Assembly: GCA_905181965.1 (NCBI GenBank)
Contig: CAJIZY010000014.1
Location: forward strand, 1-64,000
Length of the DNA stretch: 64,000 nt
Direction of reading: 5' to 3'
DNA from: Akkermansiaceae bacterium
GTDB lineage: Bacteria > Verrucomicrobiota > Verrucomicrobiia > Verrucomicrobiales > Akkermansiaceae
Shown here: piece after piece, positions 16,808 through 24,256 of the stretch
Position numbering within the stretch: position 1 is the first letter of the stretch
How the letters are laid out: the number at the start of each line of letters is the position of its first letter
Position numbers and translations under genes: made by a program
Notes under the pieces: generated by a model
What the model saw: the letters and a program-made list of their open reading frames with translations, nothing else
The model's database searches: none
Told to the model about the DNA's origin: nothing

Positions 16808-17836
16808 ATGAAAATTGGGATTTTAACTTTTCACCGTGGAATTAACGCGGGTGGATTTTTACAGGCAAAGGGGTTGTCATCATTTTTAATATCGCGCGGA
16901 CACCAAGTAGAGCTGATCGATTATACTAATGCCGCTCAAAAAAAGCTGGATCATGAGGCGATATACCGGACCCGGCATCCCCTGCGTCTTCTGAATAATA
17001 TCCGAAAGAAGAGGTCATATTTTAAAGCTATTGCGACGTTACCTATTGGAGTGAAAATTGAATCGGCGGAGAATTTAAGCGCGCTCGACTATGATTGTGT
17101 TGTTTTCGGGAGCGATGAAATTTGGAATATTTGTAATCCCTTTTCAGCAGGTGATCTGAATTTTTTCGGCGCTGGAATGGGTGCGGGACTTAAAATTTCT
17201 TATGCGCCGAGTTTTGGTTCAACCTCTCTAGATGATCCTAAGTTAGCGTCTTTGAGTCCACTTCTTGCGGAATTCGAAGCGATTTCGGTTCGTGATGAGA
17301 ATTCTCTAGCCATTGTGGAATCTCTTACTGGGCGTCGTCCTGATCTTGTCGTTGATCCGGTTCTTCTTTCTAAACCAGATAAGCCGATTAAGAATCCCAA
17401 AACTGCTGGAGCTATTGGGACTTATCTAATGGGTCCCTCGGAGCATGATGTGCAGAGAGTTTGCCGATTTGCTGCTAGGGTGGGTAAAGATCTATGTTCT
17501 ATTGGATATCATTACTCTTGGGCTACTCGTAATATCGCGTTTTGCGATCCTGCCGATGTTCCTGGACTTCTTGCTGGATGCGATCTCGTTGTGACTAATA
17601 CCTTCCACGGGGTGGTTTTCAGTCTCAAAAACCGGCTCCCCTTTATTATCGTGAGCCATCCCAGCAAGGATCAAAAAATAGATACTTTTCGACGAAGGTT
17701 GGGCTTATCAACAGTTACAAGTGAGATCGAGGAAATCCAAGAGCATCATGTGAATCAGCTAGGTCCTGAGGATCACCTATTAGCGGGCTGGATTGAGGAA
17801 TCTAAGGGCTTTTTAGAAAAGCACCTTTCAGCATAG
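16808..17836 (+). CDS. Polysaccharide pyruvyl transferase family protein
   Basis: This 342-residue protein of the CsaB/WcaK-type family transfers pyruvate ketals from PEP to glycans. Seen in the sequence: the N-terminal nucleotide-like fold MKIGILTFHRGINAGGFLQAKG, the central YDCVVFGSDEIWN (family motif GSDqiWn), SYAPSFGS, ISVRDENS, and the C-terminal VTNTFHGVVFSL, with the conserved His near the active site. The length is typical. Pyruvylation would add negative charge to the polymer, alongside possible sulfation. It is followed by a GT4 gene 23 bp later in the same locus. The exact sugar acceptor cannot be told. Confidence 0.85.
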   Translation: MKIGILTFHRGINAGGFLQAKGLSSFLISRGHQVELIDYTNAAQKKLDHEAIYRTRHPLRLLNNIRKKRSYFKAIATLPIGVKIESAENLSALDYDCVVFGSDEIWNICNPFSAGDLNFFGAGMGAGLKISYAPSFGSTSLDDPKLASLSPLLAEFEAISVRDENSLAIVESLTGRRPDLVVDPVLLSKPDKPIKNPKTAGAIGTYLMGPSEHDVQRVCRFAARVGKDLCSIGYHYSWATRNIAFCDPADVPGLLAGCDLVVTNTFHGVVFSLKNRLPFIIVSHPSKDQKIDTFRRRLGLSTVTSEIEEIQEHHVNQLGPEDHLLAGWIEESKGFLEKHLSA

Positions 17837-17859
17837 GAGAAGCACGCAATGCTAACCGT

Positions 17860-19089
17860 ATGAAAATTCTCCACGTTGGATCAACTGATTGCGTCGGTGG
17901 GGCGTCGCGGGCATCTTATCGCCTTCATAAGGCATTGGAGAAATCTGGCGTTGATTCCAAGATGCTGGTTCGGCGCAAAAGTAGTCACGATCCCAAGGCT
18001 TTTGTCTCAGGTGAGATTTCGATTTTTCAAAATCTTCTTGAGAAGTTGACGCCTCCGATCGAGCGGGCCTTACGTCGGTGGTCGGGAAACCCTACTGGTT
18101 CGATGTGGACATTTGGAATCATCCCCAGCCGATTGGCGGCGATTATCAATTCAAGTGATGCTGATCTTGTACATCTCCATTGGGCGGGAAATGGATTTCT
18201 CCCAGTAAAAACACTTTCAAAAATTCGGAAGCCGTTAGTATGGACTCTTCATGATTTATGGCCAATTTTAGGGGTTGGGCACTATGATGATGCAATCCCA
18301 GAATTAAATCCGAAATGGCTTTCAGTCGACTGGGAAAGCAGGGTTGAAAGTCTTAAGAAAAAGTATTGGGGTAATCTTGGGATAACTGCCGTAGGCCCTT
18401 CGCCCTGGGTGATCGAGCAATTAAGCAGAATGCATAATCGGCCGGGATGGGGAACTGCGGTGATCCCTTACGGTCTTGATACTTCGGTTTTCAAACCAAG
18501 ACCTGATTTGGTTCTTCGAGACGAGCTGGGGATCGCTTCGGATCGCACCGTTCTTGTTTTTGGAGCTCTGGGTGCGACGAGTGACTCGCGTAAGGGCGGT
18601 GATCTTTTGGAAGGGGTCCTTGAAGAATTAGCTCAGCGCCATTTTGATGGTGATATTCTCGTCTTTGGCGATCAGGAGAGTGCTAAAATTTGCTCGCATG
18701 GCTTTCGATTGATTCGTTTAGGTTCGGTCTGTGATGATACCCAGCTCGCCGAGATCTACAGCTTAGGTGATGTCTTCTTATTCCCCTCCCGCGAAGAAAC
18801 GTTTGGCCAGACTGCTTCGGAGGCTTTGGCTTGTGGAACCCCGGTTGTGGGATTTCGTGCCGCTGGCCAAGCTTCTGTTTTTCGCCATAAAGAACATGGG
18901 TATCAAGCAAGGCCATTTTCGGTTTCTGATATGGCAAACGGAGTCGAGTGGATAATTTCAGAAAAACGTCGAGGGCGATTATGGCAAGCAGAGTGTCGGG
19001 AGTTTGCCTTGAAAGAATATTCTCTAGCCCGTTACGCATCTCGTCACTATGACTTGTATAACGAAGTGATTACGTCATCACCAGCTTAG
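17860..19089 (+). CDS. Glycosyltransferase family 4
   Basis: This 409-residue GT-B fold enzyme opens with KILHVGSTDCVGGASRAS, an N-terminal glycine-rich donor/acceptor loop, and WTLHDLWPILGVGHYDD, a stretch shared with colanic-acid WcaC-type transferases. The C-terminal domain has the GT4 motif FPSREETFGQTASEALACG with the retaining-enzyme Glu pair. It probably adds one sugar to the growing repeat at the cytoplasmic membrane face. Its donor and linkage are unknown. It ends a compact run of genes; the next gene lies 240 bp away. Confidence 0.88.
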   Translation: MKILHVGSTDCVGGASRASYRLHKALEKSGVDSKMLVRRKSSHDPKAFVSGEISIFQNLLEKLTPPIERALRRWSGNPTGSMWTFGIIPSRLAAIINSSDADLVHLHWAGNGFLPVKTLSKIRKPLVWTLHDLWPILGVGHYDDAIPELNPKWLSVDWESRVESLKKKYWGNLGITAVGPSPWVIEQLSRMHNRPGWGTAVIPYGLDTSVFKPRPDLVLRDELGIASDRTVLVFGALGATSDSRKGGDLLEGVLEELAQRHFDGDILVFGDQESAKICSHGFRLIRLGSVCDDTQLAEIYSLGDVFLFPSREETFGQTASEALACGTPVVGFRAAGQASVFRHKEHGYQARPFSVSDMANGVEWIISEKRRGRLWQAECREFALKEYSLARYASRHYDLYNEVITSSPA

Positions 19090-19152
19090 GGATTAGCTCT
19101 CTTCATGAGCTGAAGTAAAAGGTCTTAAAATCACCAGCTGCATCACGAAGAA

Positions 19153-19176
19153 CTCAATTTAATTTTTTCGATTGAG
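19153..19176. promoter_or_regulatory. Inverted repeat in the 240-bp gap within the polysaccharide locus
   Basis: CTCAAT and ATTGAG arms are separated by 12 bases of mostly T and A, in the gap 19090-19329. The repeat might mark an internal promoter or regulator site. The arms are short and chance occurrence is possible. No T-run terminator follows. Confidence 0.2.
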
Positions 19177-19329
19177 AATCAATCAGTAAAATCAACAGTT
19201 GAACGTTTCAGACTATTTTAAATACTTTCTCTGTGGCTAATAATCCGCTATCTACCACTCTCATTTTGTAGGCCGTAGAGTCTTTTGCCCTCCCCCAAAT
19301 ACCTTTTCCAAATTTAATCTTATCTTGCG

Positions 19330-20931
19330 ATGAAAAACAAAATCACTTTCGCCGCGCTTTTGGTATTTATTAGCATCGGAGCTCTTTTCTTCGGTTCGGT
19401 AATTGGCCAGTCACGTTTTGTTGATCTCTCGATTTATGGGTTAGTTGCTCTTCTTTTTCTCTATCTAAGCTTTCTCTATAAGTTTACTTGGCAGATTGTT
19501 CTTTTTCTCGTGTGGAGTGGTGTGAACTTGAATTTTGGTTTCCGACTTAGTTCCCAACAGTATGCCGCCGCAATCTTGTTGATTTATGGTATCATTATCT
19601 TCTTATTGGGTAGGAATCCTTATCCAAACCCTGCTTTTCTCAAGCGGGTTAATGGGAGAGGTTTATTCATCTGCTCGGGCGTGTTACTTTTTTATGGAGC
19701 ATTGAGTTTCGCTCTAAATAAGACGTTACCATTCGACGGAGGTAGTTATACCACCATCAATATGCTCAAGGCATATGCTTCGACTTTCGCCCCGGTTGTG
19801 GTTCTCTTCTTGGCAATTCGCATGCCTTACACTTTCCGGGTAGGCAAAAATGCGATCTCCACGATCATTTGGATTCTTGCCATCGGTCTAGTCCTTAATT
19901 TCGCAAATACAATTCATCTGTTTCGGCAAGGATATGGTGGGTTTTCGATTCTTACTGACGAGTCTGGAGACGTTGGGATGTTTTATATTCCTCTTATCAA
20001 TGCAACCTTGGGTGTTTTTACGATGCGTGTTCTTGCTCCCACGTCAGTGATTTTCGCTTTTGCTTTTCTTTGTCAACCAGGTTGGTTTAAGGCGCAGGCG
20101 CTTCTTTTGAAGGTTTTAGTAGTTTCGGTTTTGGGTCTGGGTCTACTTGGGTCGGTGGTAAGTGGAGGCCGAGCGGCGGTCTTACTCTCATTAGTGTATG
20201 CTGTGATTATTGCTTTTATCTACCGTCGGATAATTCTCATCTTTGTGGCGATGTGTTTGGTATTCCTCGTTGTTTTATTCGCGAATATCTTTTCAAAATT
20301 CATTAACAATGACATGCCCATCTTTGTAGCGAGGCCTCTTCAGTATGTGATGATCGAGAAAGGAAGCTCGATGAGATCGATTGAAAACTCGTCAGACTAT
20401 CGGAGTTCTCTTTTTTATGAAGCACTGAAGGAGTGGAGGGACGATTCACGAGTCTTTCTTTTTGGGCGGAGTGTTTACACTCCTTTGGATTATACAGAGG
20501 TGAAAAAAATCGTGGGAGATAAGGAATCTTTCTTAATGGTGAACATAAACTCTGGCACTTGTCATGCCCTCCTTCCATCCGTGTTAATTCAATATGGAAT
20601 CTTTGGAGGTGTGCTTTATTATTTAGTTTATTGCATGATGTTTTGGTACTTTCTACGGAGCTACCAGATTGCGAAACGTGATGGATATTCTGAGGAATTA
20701 CGGATTATTTCTTTCGTTCTAGCGCTTTCCACGGGGTTGGGAATCATCACGGCAACTATCGGAGGATCATGGTTCGGAGCCTTCCATATTTTGATGGTCA
20801 TCTTGATTAAAAGCATAGCTGCTAGGGACGAGATGGAATATAAGGCTAGTCAAGAAAGTGAAGAGAAAGCTTCTGCGGCTTCGCTCGGTTCTGGACCAAA
20901 CTCGATGGGTGCTCGTCCGGGATTTGCGTGA
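19330..20931 (+). CDS. O-antigen ligase/polymerase-like integral membrane protein
   Basis: The 533-residue protein has about 11-12 hydrophobic segments and a large hydrophilic loop near residues 335-430 between late helices (from SSMRSIENSSDYRSS to VNINSGTCHALLPS). That is the organisation of Wzy polymerases and WaaL-type ligases; the conserved His-containing loop (SGTCHALLPSVLIQYG) resembles the O-antigen ligase motif. Its role would be to polymerise repeat units or join them to an acceptor at the periplasmic face. The soluble C-terminal tail is short and alanine/glycine rich. It overlaps the downstream GT2 reading frame slightly. The name is assigned by topology and not by strong sequence identity. 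Confidence 0.75.
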   Translation: MKNKITFAALLVFISIGALFFGSVIGQSRFVDLSIYGLVALLFLYLSFLYKFTWQIVLFLVWSGVNLNFGFRLSSQQYAAAILLIYGIIIFLLGRNPYPNPAFLKRVNGRGLFICSGVLLFYGALSFALNKTLPFDGGSYTTINMLKAYASTFAPVVVLFLAIRMPYTFRVGKNAISTIIWILAIGLVLNFANTIHLFRQGYGGFSILTDESGDVGMFYIPLINATLGVFTMRVLAPTSVIFAFAFLCQPGWFKAQALLLKVLVVSVLGLGLLGSVVSGGRAAVLLSLVYAVIIAFIYRRIILIFVAMCLVFLVVLFANIFSKFINNDMPIFVARPLQYVMIEKGSSMRSIENSSDYRSSLFYEALKEWRDDSRVFLFGRSVYTPLDYTEVKKIVGDKESFLMVNINSGTCHALLPSVLIQYGIFGGVLYYLVYCMMFWYFLRSYQIAKRDGYSEELRIISFVLALSTGLGIITATIGGSWFGAFHILMVILIKSIAARDEMEYKASQESEEKASAASLGSGPNSMGARPGFA

Positions 20932-20960
20932 TCATAGTTTGCCTGCTTGTTAGCTTTTTT

Positions 20961-21794
20961 ATGAGCCCCTTAATTTCTGTCGTTAGTGCTTCTTGGAACC
21001 AAGGCAGACATCTTGCGGAATGTCATCGTAGTGTCTTGCCTACGGAAGGTGGTCTTGTGGAGCATATCGTAGTTGATAATTGTTCGGATGATGAAACATC
21101 CGAGGTTCTTAATCAATTTCCTGAAATTGTTAGATTAATTGAGAAGGATCGTGGTCAAAGTGAAGCGCTCAATAAGGGATTTGCGATGGCCAGAGGAGAA
21201 TGGATCTTATGGCTGAATGTGGATGATTTTCTCTTGCCTGGCGTCATCGATAAAATGTTAAAAATATTACAATCGGAAGATCCTGATTTTGATCTTTTGT
21301 ATGGACATACTGTATTTGTAGATGCCGCAAGCAGGACGATTCGGACAATTTATCAACCAATTTGGTATTATTGGATGACCGCGATTGGTTGTTATGCTGC
21401 TCCATCCACGGGATCGTTGTATCGTCGTCGGGTGTTAATTGAAAATCCTCTCGATGAGAACTTTCACATGATAATGGATACCGAGTGGATGCTGCGGGTA
21501 GGCCGCCAGTTAGGGATCAGACGAGTGAATTATAGAACAGTTTCATTCCGGATCGATGACAATAAAACTGCCGATCATATTCAGTCAGGCGAACTCACCC
21601 CACGACATCGCTCAGAGAGAGAGGCACTTGCAAAAGATTATCTAAATTATGATGAAAATGAGGAGAGCTCGTTGATTGGCTGTTTGTTGATTAAGCTAGC
21701 GCGCAAATGTACGAGACTATGGATTCTGGGGGACAAATTTATTTCGAAAATGTTTCTACTTAAGATCATTTCTCCCACCCAAAAATCTGAATGA
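20961..21794 (+). CDS. Glycosyltransferase family 2
   Basis: The ATG at 20961 is preferred (277 residues), because the longer GTG form from 20928 prepends a hydrophobic stretch that overlaps the upstream gene. The GT-A fold is clear: SPLISVVSASWNQG, then VVDNCSDDETSEVL and the metal-binding WLNVDDFLLPG. It probably extends the polysaccharide repeat using a nucleotide sugar. The C-terminal half has an amphipathic tail possibly associated with the membrane. It overlaps the next gene by 4 bases (ATGA), showing translational coupling. Confidence 0.88.
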   Translation: MSPLISVVSASWNQGRHLAECHRSVLPTEGGLVEHIVVDNCSDDETSEVLNQFPEIVRLIEKDRGQSEALNKGFAMARGEWILWLNVDDFLLPGVIDKMLKILQSEDPDFDLLYGHTVFVDAASRTIRTIYQPIWYYWMTAIGCYAAPSTGSLYRRRVLIENPLDENFHMIMDTEWMLRVGRQLGIRRVNYRTVSFRIDDNKTADHIQSGELTPRHRSEREALAKDYLNYDENEESSLIGCLLIKLARKCTRLWILGDKFISKMFLLKIISPTQKSE

Positions 21795-22927
21795 AAATTC
21801 TCCATTTTATTGAGGGTCGTTGTAATCCAGACACCGCGAATGGTGTGGATAAGACGATTTATTTTTTGACTCGGGAGCTTGCCGCCTTGGGGCACGAAGT
21901 GCATCTCATTTCTGAGACTAAAAAGGATCCAATTGAGATTCCAGGCGTATCGATTCATCGAGTTGAGCCGTTTCGCAATTGCTTTTCTTGTCCTCCAGAG
22001 GTCAGAGGAATCGTAGATAAACTTCAACCAGATATTGGTCATTTCCACTCCGCTTATGTGCCAGGAAATATTAGCTTAGCGAAATACTTGCGTGGAAAAG
22101 GTATTCCTTATGCGGTTACTCCAAATGGCAACTGTGCTCGGGTTTTGCTCAAGCGTCGTCCTTGGATAAAGCTCCCCTACAAATATTTTTTTGAAAGGCC
22201 CTATATGAACCGGGCTGCTTTTGTTCAATCGGTGGGGGATCAGGCCGAAATCGAACATTACGGAATTAAGGTTCCGATTGTTGAGGCGCTCAACGGGATT
22301 GATCTCGAAACGTTGCCCGAGAAGGTGGATTTAGAAGTGATCGAAAGGACCGTTCCACGCTTTCAAGGGCGTTTTGTGTGTGTCTTTGTGGGGCGGCTTG
22401 ATATTGAGCAAAAGGGTCTCGATATGTTAATTCCTGCGGTGGCTAGTTTGGGTTCTGAGGCCAAGAATCTCGGAATCGTTTTGGTTGGTCCGGAATGGAA
22501 GGGATCTGAGAGCCGGATCAGAGAAATGATTCGGGAAAATAAGATTGAAGATTCTTTTCACCTGTATGGTCCGGCATACGGGAATGAAAAATTTGATCTC
22601 ATGAAGGCGTCTGATGCTTTCCTCTATCCGAGTCGTTGGGAGGGATTGCCCTTTGCAGTGGTTGAAGCCATGGCAGTCGGGCAACTATGTTTGGTGACCC
22701 CGGCTTCCGACCCCGCTGGGTTGCTCGCTAAAGAAGGGGGGGGAGTCGTTTTCCCTTCAACAATTGAAGGGATTCGAGAAGGCTTGAGAGAAGGCATTAA
22801 TCTTAGCGCCGATAAGCGAACTTCGTTACTCCAGAGTTCAGCTGATATTGTTCGTGATCACATGACTTGGAACGTGATTGGCCGTATTGTTGAGAAGAGT
22901 TATCATAAGGTTTTGGAGTCAGATTAG
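21791..22927 (+). CDS. Glycosyltransferase family 4
   Basis: The 378-residue GT-B protein has N-terminal NGVDKTIYFLTRELAALGHEVH and C-terminal VGRLDIEQKGLDMLIPAV, then YPSRWEGLPFAVVEAMAVG, the GT4 nucleotide-sugar/catalytic motif. It starts within the stop of the preceding GT2 gene and ends one base before the next gene. Its architecture closely resembles the GT4 domain of the fusion protein at 24257-26686, which also carries VEGIKDGL-type C-terminal segments, so the two may be paralogous. Confidence 0.9.
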   Translation: MKILHFIEGRCNPDTANGVDKTIYFLTRELAALGHEVHLISETKKDPIEIPGVSIHRVEPFRNCFSCPPEVRGIVDKLQPDIGHFHSAYVPGNISLAKYLRGKGIPYAVTPNGNCARVLLKRRPWIKLPYKYFFERPYMNRAAFVQSVGDQAEIEHYGIKVPIVEALNGIDLETLPEKVDLEVIERTVPRFQGRFVCVFVGRLDIEQKGLDMLIPAVASLGSEAKNLGIVLVGPEWKGSESRIREMIRENKIEDSFHLYGPAYGNEKFDLMKASDAFLYPSRWEGLPFAVVEAMAVGQLCLVTPASDPAGLLAKEGGGVVFPSTIEGIREGLREGINLSADKRTSLLQSSADIVRDHMTWNVIGRIVEKSYHKVLESD

Positions 22928-24016
22928 ATGGGCTTGGAATTCGAAAAGATCGCCGCGCTTGAAGATGTGGCCCGCGAATTGAATGATTCTGGACTCCGGT
23001 GGGCTGTCACGAATGGGTTGGGTGGATATCCTGACAGTATTGGGCGTGACTTAGATTTGATTGTTGAAGGCTCATTGGATCTTGCGGTCGGTCATGTGAT
23101 CAAGGTATTGGAATCCGCTGGGTGGGTTGTTTTGCCGAACCGGCAGGGTTGGATTTGGTGGATTGTGGCTTTTCGCGAAAGCTCAGATGGCTCTCTGATT
23201 TCTCTTCAGGTCGATCTTTTCAAGCACTTGCAGTGGGCTTTTACCTGGGTGGTTGATAAAGTCTCAAACAAGGAAGATCTGATCCGCAGAGGGCCATTTT
23301 ATGAAGATCCGGCAGCTGCGGTTGGCAAGCGCTTTATGCTTCATGCTTTATCAACGGGAGTAACCAAATTTCGTGAAAAACCTACCTACCTTGATTTTTC
23401 AGAAAGAGAGCTAGCGGTTTTACCTTCACTTCTCACAAGGCTCTCAGGTCGTCATTGGCCTGAGATTGTGAAAGCGGTATCTAGCAAAGATCTTACTTTG
23501 TTAAAAAGTGAGCTCGTTTCATTTCGGAGAAGGTGCTTTTTAAAGGCTATCTGGACTAAGCGTCCAATCGCCCGTCTTGCGAGCGCATTCCAAAAACAGT
23601 GGGTGGTAAATCTTTTTCCACGACAAGGGGCCCCGGTGATTGAGCTCACTTCTGGAGATGATGGTGAGTCGCGAAAGTTACTTGAGAAAATTACCGAAGA
23701 ATTTCGCAAACTCGTTTATCAGGACGTCCGAGTTGTTGAAGATTCGTCTCAGAAAAAGGCGAGGCATTGGTGCCGACTTTCCTGTCTTCAAATTTGTCTT
23801 AGTTTTTGTAAATACCCTTTTGGTGGAACTAAAGTTCAAATTACGGTAGCTCGCGATGAAGATGATCAGATTTATTGGAAATCCCAAGGGCTCGATTCGC
23901 GGAGCAACTTAGAAAGCACTAAAAACTTGAAAGTATTTTTGCTCAATTTCTTCAAAAAAAAATCCAGCATATTGAAGCAACGATATTCTCCTGTCATCCG
24001 AACGGCTCGTTATTAA
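22928..24016 (+). CDS. Nucleotidyltransferase-like protein with a degenerate kinase-like C-terminus
   Basis: No characterised family is certain for this 362-residue protein. The N-terminal region (about 1-200) has GRDLDLIVEG with Asp41 and Asp43, the DxD pattern of polymerase-beta-type nucleotidyltransferase folds, followed by WWIVAFRESSDG and LQVDLFKH. In the C-terminal half, SGDDGESRK (residues 242-250) sits where the neighbouring protein has an intact P-loop GPDGSGKS and is followed by similar helix spacing. This suggests a decayed thymidylate-kinase-like domain lacking the phosphate-binding Lys. It begins directly after the stop of the GT4 gene. Probably non-catalytic or regulatory in the kinase half; a pseudo-enzyme paralog of the next gene is my favoured reading. 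Confidence 0.65.
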   Translation: MGLEFEKIAALEDVARELNDSGLRWAVTNGLGGYPDSIGRDLDLIVEGSLDLAVGHVIKVLESAGWVVLPNRQGWIWWIVAFRESSDGSLISLQVDLFKHLQWAFTWVVDKVSNKEDLIRRGPFYEDPAAAVGKRFMLHALSTGVTKFREKPTYLDFSERELAVLPSLLTRLSGRHWPEIVKAVSSKDLTLLKSELVSFRRRCFLKAIWTKRPIARLASAFQKQWVVNLFPRQGAPVIELTSGDDGESRKLLEKITEEFRKLVYQDVRVVEDSSQKKARHWCRLSCLQICLSFCKYPFGGTKVQITVARDEDDQIYWKSQGLDSRSNLESTKNLKVFLLNFFKKKSSILKQRYSPVIRTARY

Positions 24017-24256
24017 TAAGCCTCATTCCGATTATGAAAATACTCTCAGCTACAGCTTCGTTCCTAAAGATTGCCAATAATAGAGAGGTTGCCTTGTCCT
24101 TGCCGTAACAAATCTCCTTCCTCCTAGAATCGTTTTGATGAAATTGATAAGACACCTGAGTTGCCCTAGATTACCTAAGTTTAAGAGAGCTGAGTTCACC
24201 GCTATTTTGGTTCGATAAGATGAGTCCCGATTAAAGTAGCTGAGGGTTTTGACGAA

